From: JACVRW01 sp034664125
Lineage (GTDB): Bacteria; Actinomycetota; Thermoleophilia; Solirubrobacterales; Thermoleophilaceae
Reading direction: 5' to 3'
DNA: 64,000 bases
NCBI GenBank assembly: GCA_034664125.1
Contig: JAXDIG010000007.1
Span: forward strand, 109,245-173,244
Of this stretch, positions 1-9,207 are shown piece after piece; the first letter of the stretch is position 1, and the number at the start of each line of letters is the position of its first letter. The notes beneath the pieces are model-generated. The model had not been told where the DNA came from, did not search any database, and worked only from the letters and a program-made list of their open reading frames with translations. The position numbers were made by a program, and so were the translations under genes.

Positions 1-720
1 CGCGACGAAGGCAGCCAGGAGCAGTGCGCTCGCGGCCAGCAGCCCGAGGATCAGCGTGCTTGCCCAGCCCTCGGCGTTGCCCCGGATCAGGGCGAGCACC
101 AGGAACAGCAGAGCTCCGCTGAACGTGGCCAGGCCAGGCCAGTCGATCCGCGCGGTCGTGTCCCGCTCCCCCTCCGGCACGCGCAGCAGCGTCATCGCGA
201 ACGTCAGCAGGCCGACCGGCACGTTCACGAAGAAGATCCACTCCCAGCCGAGGGACTCGGTCAGCACCCCGCCCACCACCGGGCCGACGGCCACCGCAAA
301 CCCGGTGGTCGCCCCCCAGAGGCCGAACGCGGTGCCGCGCTCGTGCGGGGCGAACTCCTGGCCGATCAGGGCCAGCGCCGTGGCGAACATCATCGCCCCG
401 CCCACACCCTGGACGCCGCGCGCGATGTTGAGCATCGCCGGCGAGCCGGCCAGCCCGCAGACGAGCGAGGCGACGACGAACAGCGCGATGCCGGCGGCGA
501 AGATGCGCCGCCTGCCGAGCAGGTCGCCGAGCGACCCCGAAGCCAGCAGCAGCGTGGCCAGGCCGAGGGCGTAGGCGTCCACGACCCACTGCAGGTCCGT
601 GAAGGTGCCGCCCAGCTCGCGGCGGATGGCCGGGAGCGCGACGTTCACCACCGTGACGTCGAGCAGGAGCATGAACGTCGCCAGGCATACGGCTAGAAGC
701 GTCCACCACTTGCGAGCCAT
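1..720 (-). CDS. MFS multidrug transporter, DHA2 (EmrB/QacA) type, N-terminal part
   Basis: My own translation of the complement from the ATG at 720 stays open to the window edge, about 240 residues. It begins MARKWWTLLAVCLATFML and has LLLDVTVVNVALPAI in helix 1, the antiporter-like GDLLGRRR loop (motif A) after helix 2, and GPVVGGVL (motif C) in helix 5. These are hallmarks of 14-TM drug:H+ antiporters of the plasma membrane, which usually have 450-550 residues, so roughly half the gene is missing at the left edge. It is divergent from the site-2 protease gene at 771. The substrate cannot be told from this part. Confidence 0.85.
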   Translation of the reverse strand, partial: MARKWWTLLAVCLATFMLLLDVTVVNVALPAIRRELGGTFTDLQWVVDAYALGLATLLLASGSLGDLLGRRRIFAAGIALFVVASLVCGLAGSPAMLNIARGVQGVGGAMMFATALALIGQEFAPHERGTAFGLWGATTGFAVAVGPVVGGVLTESLGWEWIFFVNVPVGLLTFAMTLLRVPEGERDTTARIDWPGLATFSGALLFLVLALIRGNAEGWASTLILGLLAASALLLAAFVA

Positions 721-770
721 GGCCCACTGGTTTCCGGAATGCGGCGGAGCTACGCCTACCATCCAGGGAA

Positions 771-1946
771 GTGTTCTTCGGCGGCGGCTCTATCCAGCTT
801 GCCCGGGTGTTCGGCATCCGGATCGGCGTCGACGTCAGCTGGTTCTTCGTCCTCTTCCTGATCATCTGGTCGCTGTCGGGCTACTTCGGCGACCTGTTCC
901 CGGGCGACGACACCAAGTCCTTCGCGCTGGCGGTCGTGTCCGCGCTGCTGTTCTTCCTGTCGATCCTGCTGCACGAGCTGGGCCACGCGCTGGTGGCGAT
1001 CCGCAACGGCATCCCGATCCTGGGCATCGACCTGTGGATGTTCGGCGGGGTGGCCAAGCTGGGCCGCGACACGGACTCGCCGGGCGTCGAGTTCCGGGTG
1101 GCAGTGGCCGGGCCGGCCGTGACGCTCGCGATCGTGGGGGTCTGCTTCGGCGCGGGCGCGCTGCTATCGGACGGCCACACCGTCCTGGAAGGCAGCCGCT
1201 TCCAGAACGTCGACATGGGCGGCACGGTGGCGGTGCTGAGCTACCTCGCCACCGTGAACGCGTTCGTTCTCGTGTTCAACCTGATCCCGGGGTTCCCGCT
1301 CGACGGCGGTCGCATCGCGCGCGCCATCGCCTGGAAGCTGACCGGGGACCGCAATCGCGCCACGGTGTTCGCCGCCCGGCTCGGGCGCCTGGCCGGCTGG
1401 GCCATGGTCGCGGTGGGCGCGCTGATCCTCGCGAACGTGATCGCCTGGGGCTCCGTGACCGGCATCTGGCTCATCTTCATCGGGATCTTCCTGGCCCAGG
1501 CCGCACGCTCGGCGGAGTCCCAGGCCGCCTTCTCCGACCAGATCGATCACCTGCGCGTGGCCGACGTGATGGACGCCGAGCCGGTCGCCATCCCCGAGGA
1601 CCTCCCGCTGGAGAGCGCCGAGCGCGAGTTCTTCCTGCGCTACGGGTGGCCCTGGTTCCCGGTGGTGGACCGGAGCGGCCGGCTCGTGGGAGTGGTGTCG
1701 CGCGAGGCCGTGAGCAGCGTGCCCGAGGCGGCTCGCGCGGGCCGCCCGATCGCCTCGGTGATGGCTCGCGACGACGGCGGGGAGGGCCTGCGCGCCGGGC
1801 TCGAGGACCCGCTGGAGGCCCTGCTCGGGCACGAGGGCCTGGGCCGCCTAGGCGCCGTGATGGCCGTGGACGACGATGGCGTGTTGCGCGGGATCGTGAC
1901 CATTGACGCCGTGCGACGCGCGCTGCACGGGGCGCTTCCGGCCTGA
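771..1946 (+). CDS. Site-2 protease family (M50) intramembrane zinc metalloprotease with C-terminal CBS region
   Basis: The product has 391 aa with a GTG start. Membrane segments cover about residues 20-240. The zinc motif HELGH is at 68-72, and the second catalytic motif NLIPGFPLDGG at 170-180 supplies the third metal ligand, Asp. Residues about 245-390 look like a pair of CBS motifs (VADVMDAEPVAI, RLVGVVSRE, GIVTIDAV). This is the SpoIVFB-like subgroup of S2P proteases, whose CBS domains are known to bind adenine nucleotides. Such proteases cut membrane-embedded anti-sigma factors or other regulators. No substrate is encoded next door, so the target is unknown. It lies 41 bp before sdhA, whose own -10-like TAGAAT is at 1970-1975. 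Confidence 0.9.
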   Translation: MFFGGGSIQLARVFGIRIGVDVSWFFVLFLIIWSLSGYFGDLFPGDDTKSFALAVVSALLFFLSILLHELGHALVAIRNGIPILGIDLWMFGGVAKLGRDTDSPGVEFRVAVAGPAVTLAIVGVCFGAGALLSDGHTVLEGSRFQNVDMGGTVAVLSYLATVNAFVLVFNLIPGFPLDGGRIARAIAWKLTGDRNRATVFAARLGRLAGWAMVAVGALILANVIAWGSVTGIWLIFIGIFLAQAARSAESQAAFSDQIDHLRVADVMDAEPVAIPEDLPLESAEREFFLRYGWPWFPVVDRSGRLVGVVSREAVSSVPEAARAGRPIASVMARDDGGEGLRAGLEDPLEALLGHEGLGRLGAVMAVDDDGVLRGIVTIDAVRRALHGALPA

Positions 1947-1987
1947 CACCGCCCCGTGCCTCCCTTCCATAGAATCGCCAGCGCCCC

Positions 1988-3670
1988 ATGCCGAAGCACG
2001 ACGTCCTCGTAATCGGAGCCGGCCTCGCCGGCCAGCGCGCCGCCCTCGCCGCGGCGGAACGCGGCGCGTCCGTCGGGATCATCTCCAAGGTCCACCCGGT
2101 CCGCTCCCATTCGAACGCGGCCCAGGGCGGCATAAACGCCGCGCTCAACCCGGAGGACTCCTGGGAGTCGCACGCGTTCGACACGATCAAGGGCTCCGAC
2201 TACCTGGGCGACCAGGACGCCATCGAGATCATGTGCCGGGAGGCCCCGAGCGAGCTGCTCGAGCTCGAGCACCTGGGGGTGACCTTCCACCGCAACGAGG
2301 AGGGGCGGCTGGGCACGCGCGCGTTCGGAGGTGCCTCGGCGGCGCGCACCTACTACGTGGCCGACATCACCGGTCAGGCGATCCTGCACGTCCTCTACGA
2401 GCAGCTCATGAAGTTCAGCGAGGTCCACCGCTACGAGGAGTGGTTCACCACGGCGCTCGTCCAGGACGAGGACGGCCGCATCGCCGGCGCGGTCACGCGC
2501 AACATCCGCGACGGGGCCATGGAGCTGTTCCAGGCCAAGGCTGTGATCCTGGCCACGGGCGGCAACGGCCAGCTCTACGACCCGACCACGAATGCACTGA
2601 TCTGCACCGGGGACGGGATCGCCATGGCCTACCGCATCGGCGCACCGCTGATGGACATGGAGATGATCCAGTACCACCCGACCACGCTGGCCGGGCTGGG
2701 GCTGCTGATCACGGAGGGCGCCCGCGGCGAGGGCGCGCACCTGTACAACGCCCAGGGCGAGCGCTTCATGGAGAAGTACGCCCCCAACAAGATGGAGCTG
2801 GCCTCGCGCGACGTGGTGTCCCGTGCCGAGCAGACCGAGATCAACGAGGGGCGTGGCTTCCCCGACGGCACGGTGGCGCTCGACATCACGGTGGTGCCGC
2901 GCAAGCGCATCCACGAGGCGCTGCGCGAGATCGTGAACGTCGGCCGCGACTTCGCCGGAGTGGACATCACGCGCGAGCCGATCCACATCAAGCCGGGCAA
3001 CCACTACACGATGGGCGGCATCAGGACGGACGTGGACGGCCGCACCTCGATCCCCGGCCTCTACGCGGCCGGCGAGTGCGCCTGCGTCTCGGTGCACGGC
3101 GGCAACCGGCTGGGCGCCAACTCGCTGCTCGACACGCTCGTGTTCGGCCGCCGCTCGGGCACGCATGCCGCCGAGGCCGTTCACGGCCTGCCGCTGCGGG
3201 AGCCCGACTACGCGCAGCTGAAGGACGAGGAGCGGCGCATCGCGGACATCGTGAACCGCGAGGGGAGCGGCCGGCGCGTGTCCGCGGTCAAGGCCGAGCT
3301 GGGCAAGACGATGGACAAGTACGCGGCCGTTTTCCGCGACGAGGAGGGCCTGTGCACCGCGCTCGAGGACGTGCGCCGGCTCAAGCAGGAGGCCACGGAC
3401 GTCGCGATCGACGACAAGGGCACGGTCTTCAACCAGGACGTGCTGGGCGCGCTCGAGCTGCAGTTCATGCTCGACAACGCCGAGGCGATCGTGCTGTCGG
3501 CGATAGAGCGCAGGGAGAGCCGCGGCGCCCAGTTCCGCACCGACTTCCCGGAGCGCAACGACGAGGAATGGCTCAAGCACATCAATGTCTCGGCTAACGG
3601 CAGCGAGCCGGAGATCTCCTACTCGGACGTCACCATGACCCAGTGGGAGCCGCAGGAGAGGACGTATTAG
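1988..3670 (+). CDS. sdhA: Succinate dehydrogenase/fumarate reductase flavoprotein subunit
   Basis: The 560-aa flavoprotein oxidises succinate to fumarate in the TCA cycle. The FAD dinucleotide motif GAGLAG is near residue 10. SHSNAAQGG places a histidine (about H41) where SdhA binds FAD covalently. ITEGARGEGAHL carries active-site residues, and a C-terminal GGNRLGANSLLD contacts FAD. Length is a little short of the usual 570-600. It is the first gene of sdhA-sdhB-sdhE, with 4 bp before sdhB. No Shine-Dalgarno is obvious; TAGAAT 12 nt upstream of the ATG could give a very short leader. With SdhE rather than SdhC/D as third subunit, it belongs to a type-E complex. Confidence 0.95.
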   Translation: MPKHDVLVIGAGLAGQRAALAAAERGASVGIISKVHPVRSHSNAAQGGINAALNPEDSWESHAFDTIKGSDYLGDQDAIEIMCREAPSELLELEHLGVTFHRNEEGRLGTRAFGGASAARTYYVADITGQAILHVLYEQLMKFSEVHRYEEWFTTALVQDEDGRIAGAVTRNIRDGAMELFQAKAVILATGGNGQLYDPTTNALICTGDGIAMAYRIGAPLMDMEMIQYHPTTLAGLGLLITEGARGEGAHLYNAQGERFMEKYAPNKMELASRDVVSRAEQTEINEGRGFPDGTVALDITVVPRKRIHEALREIVNVGRDFAGVDITREPIHIKPGNHYTMGGIRTDVDGRTSIPGLYAAGECACVSVHGGNRLGANSLLDTLVFGRRSGTHAAEAVHGLPLREPDYAQLKDEERRIADIVNREGSGRRVSAVKAELGKTMDKYAAVFRDEEGLCTALEDVRRLKQEATDVAIDDKGTVFNQDVLGALELQFMLDNAEAIVLSAIERRESRGAQFRTDFPERNDEEWLKHINVSANGSEPEISYSDVTMTQWEPQERTY

Positions 3671-3674
3671 CCGG

Positions 3675-4742
3675 ATGGCCGATTTCGCACTGAAGATCCG
3701 CCGCTACGACCCGGAGTCGGGCGAACCCGCCTACTGGGCCGACTACGACGTCGAGCTGCCGCCCGAGCGGTCGGTGCTGGACGGCATCCTGCAGGTCAAG
3801 GACTCAGAGGACGCCTCGATCGCGATTCGCTGTTCGTGCCGCGCCGCGATCTGCGGGTCGTGCGGCGTGCGCATCAACGGAGTGTCTGCGCTCGCCTGCA
3901 ACACGCGCATCGGCGAGGCCGCCGAGCGCGCCCGCGACGGCGCGATCACCGTGGAGCCGATGGGCAACATGCCGGTGATCAAGGACCTGGTGACCGACAT
4001 GGAGGCGGTCCACTGGAAGAAGATCCGCCGCGTCGTGCCGTGGCTGCTGCCCGCCGAGGAGCCGCCCGAGGGCCAGGAGTACATCGTGCCCGCGGAGGCG
4101 ATGCTGGACGTGACGCAGACGATGGCCTGCATCCAGTGCGGCGTGTGCGTTTCGGCGTGCCTCTCCCTGGAGGTCGACCCGGAGTTCATCGGCCCGGCGG
4201 CGCTCGCCAAGGCGTACCGCTTCGTCGGCGACCCGCGCGACGGCGAGCACGAGTCGCGCCTGAAGGACCTGGCGGAGGACCCGCACGGCATCTACGACTG
4301 CACCCACTGCTTCGCCTGCGTGGAGGTCTGCCCGAAGGACGTGGCGCCGATGAACCAGATCATGCGGCTGCGCCGCAAGGCCACCAACGACTACGGGATC
4401 AAGGACTCCAACAACGGCTACGGCCACGAGAAGGCGTTCCTCAACATCATCGAGAAGTGGGGCACGCTGCACGAGGCGCAGCTGCTGCCGCGCTCCTTCG
4501 GCGACGGCTCCCTGATCAAGGGCCAGCTGCGCCCCGAGGGCGCGAAGCAGCTCACGGAGAGCCTGCCGACCGCCATCCGCGGCGTCAGGTCGGGCAAGGT
4601 CAGCCCGCTCAAGGCGCTGGTCCATCCCAAGCTGCCGGACCAGAAGCAGGTGCGGCGCATCATCAAGGAGATCGAGTCGCACGACGAGCGCATCGAGCTC
4701 AACCTCTACATCGTCGGCGAGATGGCCGAGGAGGCCGAATGA
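3675..4742 (+). CDS. sdhB: Succinate dehydrogenase iron-sulfur subunit, long type-E form
   Basis: The 355-aa protein is about 100 residues longer than SdhB of membrane-anchored types. The N-terminal [2Fe-2S] ligands are C55, C60, C63 and C75. The first cubane motif is C152-x2-C155-x2-C158-x3-C162. The second is C209-x2-C212-x2-C215-x3-CP219. In classical SdhB the second residue of this last motif is not Cys, giving [3Fe-4S]; the extra Cys (C212) predicts a second [4Fe-4S] cluster, as in archaeal and cyanobacterial type-E enzymes. The C-terminal 120 residues have no obvious domain. Its TGA overlaps the ATG of sdhE (ATGA), indicating translational coupling. Confidence 0.94.
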   Translation: MADFALKIRRYDPESGEPAYWADYDVELPPERSVLDGILQVKDSEDASIAIRCSCRAAICGSCGVRINGVSALACNTRIGEAAERARDGAITVEPMGNMPVIKDLVTDMEAVHWKKIRRVVPWLLPAEEPPEGQEYIVPAEAMLDVTQTMACIQCGVCVSACLSLEVDPEFIGPAALAKAYRFVGDPRDGEHESRLKDLAEDPHGIYDCTHCFACVEVCPKDVAPMNQIMRLRRKATNDYGIKDSNNGYGHEKAFLNIIEKWGTLHEAQLLPRSFGDGSLIKGQLRPEGAKQLTESLPTAIRGVRSGKVSPLKALVHPKLPDQKQVRRIIKEIESHDERIELNLYIVGEMAEEAE

Positions 4743-5641
4743 AGCTTGCGTACTGGCCCGGGTGCGTGTCCCGGGGGTTCACCCCGGAGCTGCACGGCTC
4801 GGTCGCCAAGGTCGCGCCGCTGCTCGACCTCGAGCTGGTCGAGCTGGACCGCGCGAACTGCTGCGGCGCCGGAGTGATCGCCGAGCACAACCAAGAGCTC
4901 GTCGACACCCTGAACGCGCGCACTTTCGCGCTCGCCCAGGCCGTCGAGGGCGCGGCGGGCATGATGAACGTCTGCTCGACCTGCCAGGGCGCGCAGTCGG
5001 AGTGCCAGGAGCGCCTGGACGCCTCGTCGTCCTACCGCGGCGAGGTGAACTCGCACCTCAAGCCGGACGGGCTCTCCTACGAGGCAGGCGGCGACTGGTG
5101 GAACAAGAACTTCCTCTGGATCCTCGTCGAGGAGATCGGGCTCGACGCCCTGCGCGAGCGCGTCGTGCGGCCGCTCACCGGCCTGCGCATCGCGCCGTTC
5201 TACGGCTGCTACATCGTGCGACCGACCAAGCGCCTCGGCTTCGATCAGCACCCCGGGCGCGACGTCTACCTGGACCAGGTGATCGAGGTGCTCGGCGCCG
5301 AGCCGGTCGAGTACGCCGGAGCGCGCAAGTGCTGCGGGTTCCCCGTGATCACGATGAACCGCACCACCTCGCTGCGCCAGGCGGGCCGCCACGTGGCCGA
5401 CGCGATCGACGCCGGCGCCGACTGCCTGGTCACGCCCTGCCCGCTCTGCCACCTGAACCTGGACATGCAGCAGCCGGCGGCGGCGAGCTACGTGGAGCGC
5501 GACCTCGGCCTCCCGGTGCTGCACCTGCCGCAGATGGTCGGCCTGGCGCTCGGACTCGAGCCCAAGGAGCTCGGGATGGGCAAGCACGTGGTTTCCACCG
5601 GCGACGTGCAGCGCAAGATCGCCGAGTTGGCTGCGGCGTAG
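4739..5641 (+). CDS. sdhE: Type-E succinate dehydrogenase anchor-like subunit with two CCG domains (HdrB-like)
   Basis: The 300-aa protein has two cysteine-rich CCG domains: C9, C41-C42 and C79-x2-C82; then C157, C198-C199 and C234-x2-C237. These domains occur in heterodisulfide reductase HdrB and in SdhE of type-E succinate:quinone reductases, where they bind Zn and an unusual Fe-S cluster. I see no transmembrane helix, so it would attach peripherally, probably through amphipathic helices. It starts inside the sdhB stop and is followed by a hairpin, so the operon ends here. The name sdhE here means the Sulfolobus/cyanobacterial subunit, not the small FAD-assembly factor of enterobacteria. 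Confidence 0.88.
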   Translation: MKLAYWPGCVSRGFTPELHGSVAKVAPLLDLELVELDRANCCGAGVIAEHNQELVDTLNARTFALAQAVEGAAGMMNVCSTCQGAQSECQERLDASSSYRGEVNSHLKPDGLSYEAGGDWWNKNFLWILVEEIGLDALRERVVRPLTGLRIAPFYGCYIVRPTKRLGFDQHPGRDVYLDQVIEVLGAEPVEYAGARKCCGFPVITMNRTTSLRQAGRHVADAIDAGADCLVTPCPLCHLNLDMQQPAAASYVERDLGLPVLHLPQMVGLALGLEPKELGMGKHVVSTGDVQRKIAELAAA

Positions 5642-5653
5642 CGCCCCATAACA

Positions 5654-5681
5654 CGAGAAGCCGACCAGTGGTCGGCTCTCG
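5654..5681 (+). terminator. Hairpin after the sdhABE operon
   Basis: An inverted repeat pairs CGAGA(A)GCCGACCA with TGGTCGGCTCTCG, 13 pairs with one bulged A and almost no loop, 12 bp after the sdhE stop. No T-run follows, so it may be a GC-rich or Rho-assisted terminator or an mRNA 3'-end stabiliser. Confidence 0.6.
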
Positions 5682-5848
5682 CGTTAGGACGTACCCCATT
5701 TCCGCCCCGGGAAGTCTAAAAGTGAAGGTTTCCCCGGTAACAGCAAAAGTTCGCCACCCCGCGCGTGTGATCTTCGGGGGAGACGGGGGGAGGACGGCGG
5801 CTTAACCCAAGGGTGACGTGCTTCTCACCCCTCTCCCCCTAGTGGGCA

Positions 5849-5854
5849 TACACT
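5849..5854 (+). promoter_or_regulatory. -10-like hexamer for a probable leaderless transcript
   Basis: TACACT ends 6 nt before the ATG of the LuxR-type gene at 5861, and no Shine-Dalgarno is visible. With normal -10 to +1 spacing, transcription would begin at or next to the start codon. No convincing -35 is visible. Confidence 0.35.
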
Positions 5855-5860
5855 CGACTC

Positions 5861-6502
5861 ATGCCCACCGTGGTTTCCACGACGTTCGAGGACCTCGTCG
5901 CCATCGGACTCAAGGCGCTGATCTCCGAGGACGCGAACCTGGAGCTCGTCGCCACCGGCGTGCCGATGGACGCCGTGGAGTCGGCGATCGCGCGTCACAG
6001 ACCGGACGTGGTGCTGCTCAACTTCGGGACGCTCGGCACCCCGGGGCAGGTGCTCCAGCTGCACAGGTCCCATCCCGAGACGCGCATGGTCGTGCTCGCC
6101 AACCGGCCCACGGCGGCCGAGTGCAACCAGATGCTCTCGTTCGGCGCCACCGCGTGCCTGTCGAAGGAGACGGAGGCGCGCGACATCATCAACGCGATCC
6201 ACCTCGCCTCGCGGGGGATGCACCTGCTGCCGCGCTCGGCGGCCGCGGGCGGCCTGCTGACGTCGGGCATCCAGGGCGCCGAGCTGCTGACCCCGCGCGA
6301 GGCCGAGGTGCTGGAGCTGCTGCAGGACGGCGCAACCAACGCCGCGATCGCGCACGAGCTCTCGGTCGGCATCGAGACAGTGCGCACCCACGCGCGCCAC
6401 ATCTACCGCAAGCTCGGGATCGGGTCACGCCGCGAGCTGACCCGGCTGGCCCGCCAGGACCCGATCGTCGTGGACGACGAGCGCCGGCCGGTCAGCACCT
6501 AG
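5861..6502 (+). CDS. NarL/LuxR-type regulator with degenerate receiver domain
   Basis: The 213-aa protein has a receiver-like domain (1-125) and a LuxR helix-turn-helix (about 140-200; LTPREAEVLELL, then TVRTHARHIYRKLGI). The receiver has lost its chemistry. The phosphoacceptor position in PDVVLLN is Asn54, not Asp, and the N-terminal acidic pair is replaced by TTFED, although a Lys remains in CLSKE. Classical histidine-kinase phosphorylation is therefore unlikely; ligand binding or constitutive activity is possible. No kinase is adjacent. It is a single gene after the sdh operon, and the next gene converges on it. Confidence 0.85.
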   Translation: MPTVVSTTFEDLVAIGLKALISEDANLELVATGVPMDAVESAIARHRPDVVLLNFGTLGTPGQVLQLHRSHPETRMVVLANRPTAAECNQMLSFGATACLSKETEARDIINAIHLASRGMHLLPRSAAAGGLLTSGIQGAELLTPREAEVLELLQDGATNAAIAHELSVGIETVRTHARHIYRKLGIGSRRELTRLARQDPIVVDDERRPVST

Positions 6503-6881
6503 GCGCGCGCCGCTCGGTCGGCTTTCGGCCGCTCCCGGCTCCCGGCCAACTGCAGCGATAAGGGGTCCCTCCCGCCGCGGTCGGGGGGTCCCGGAAGAAA
6601 CGGGACATATAGGGACGCATCTTCCGGGACCCCCCAGCGACCGTGCCCGTGGACCGCTTTGCCGCTGCTGTTCTCGCTCGAGCCCTGCCCGCCGGCCGGC
6701 TCGTCAGGTAGGCGCCCCGTTATCTCACCGACATGCGTTCGGGGGGGCGCGCCTTGGCGCGTTCGAAAACATCTCACCCGCTGCACGCGCGCGGCGGTGG
6801 GCCGCATTTGCCCTCCCTGGGGCAGACCAGGCGGCCCAGTTGGCCGCTTCGTCCTCCCAGAGGTGCTCCACGGCGTCGCGC
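6503..6881. other. 379-bp intergenic region between converging genes
   Basis: No credible gene is present on either strand; the short open frames lack family signals and start sites. The only notable element is a long perfect inverted repeat at 6583-6635. I see no tRNA, riboswitch or mobile-element remains. Confidence 0.6.
6583..6635. terminator. Perfect 16-bp inverted repeat, probable bidirectional terminator
   Basis: The arm GGGGGGTCCCGGAAGA at 6583-6598 is exactly repeated in inverse as TCTTCCGGGACCCCCC at 6620-6635, with a 21-nt loop that contains GGGAC twice. It lies between converging genes (regulator ending at 6502, asd ending at 6882). A bidirectional terminator is the simplest reading. 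The long A+T-richer loop and absence of a T-run are unusual, so a structured RNA or protein-binding site is also possible. Confidence 0.5.
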
Positions 6882-7903
6882 CTACGCGCGCGCCGCTCCC
6901 AGCAGGCCGCGCACGCTCAGGAGCTCGGCCAGCTGCACCGCGTTCGTTGCCGCTCCCTTGCGCAGGTTGTCGCCCACGATCCAGAGGTTGAGGCAGCGCT
7001 CGTGGGACGGGTCGCGGCGGATGCGGCCGACCAGGACGTCGTCGCGGCCGGCGGCCTCGATCGCCAGGGGGTAGATGCCATTGGCGGGGTCGTCCACCAC
7101 CGTCACCCCCGGCGCGCCGCTGAGCGCCTCGCGGCACTCCTCCGGCGACAGCGGATCGCGCGTCTGCACGTTGGCCGACACCGAGTGCCCCGTGTAGACG
7201 GGCACTCGCGCGCAGGTGGCCGACACGCCGATGTCCTCGCGTCCGAGGATCTTGCGCGTCTCGCGCATGCACTTGCGCTCCTCGGTCGTGTAGTCGTCGC
7301 CGTCCTTGAACGTCTCGACCTGGGGCACCACGTTGAACGCGATCTGGTGCGGATAGACGGCCGGCGCCGGCAGCTCCTTGGCGCCGATCACCGCCTCGGT
7401 CTGGCGGTGGAGCTCGTCCACGGCCTTCTGGCCAGTGCCCGACACCGCCTGGTAGGTCGACATGACCACGCGCTCGATGCCGGCGGCGTCGAGGATCGGC
7501 TTCAGCGCCATGACCGTCTGCATCGTCGTGCAGTTGGGGTTGGCCACGATGCCGCGGTGCGAGTCGAGCGCCTCGGGGTTGACCTCCGACACCACCAGCG
7601 GCACGTCGTCGCTCATGCGCCACTGCGACGAGTTGTCCACCACCACCGCGCCCGCCTCGGCGAAGCGGGGCGCCCAGTCCGCGCTGATCGCCGAGCCGGC
7701 TGAGAAGAGGGCGAGGTCGAAGCCCTGGACGGCGTCCTCGGACAGGCCGACCACGGTCAGGTCCTGGTCGCCATACGCGATCCTGCGCCCGGCCGAGCGC
7801 TCGGAGGCGAACGGGACGATCGCGTCGGCCGCGAAGGAGCGCTCCCGCATCACGCCGAGGATCGTGGAGCCCACGGCTCCGGTGGCCCCGACGACCGCGA
7901 CCC

Positions 7904-7907
<4 letters not shown>
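6882..7907 (-). CDS. asd: Aspartate-semialdehyde dehydrogenase
   Basis: The 341-aa enzyme makes aspartate-4-semialdehyde from aspartyl phosphate with NADPH, the branch point to lysine/DAP, threonine and methionine. The NADP motif GATGAVG is at residues 7-13 and the catalytic Cys126 is in NPNCTT. I set the start at the GTG at 7907 because the Rossmann strand begins immediately (MRVAVVGATG) and the GTG overlaps the lysC stop (GTGA). Longer upstream reading frames are shadows of lysC. It is the last gene of a long minus-strand series. Confidence 0.95.
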
Positions 7908-9184
<1,277 letters not shown>

Positions 9185-9207
9185 GACGCCGAAAGATAGA
9201 GCGCGGC

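Noticed and set aside
6640..6881. Small gene or riboswitch in the region before the asd stop
   Set aside because: Frames there have no start with a Shine-Dalgarno or family signal; the lysine and other known riboswitch cores were not recognised, and the region is downstream of asd.
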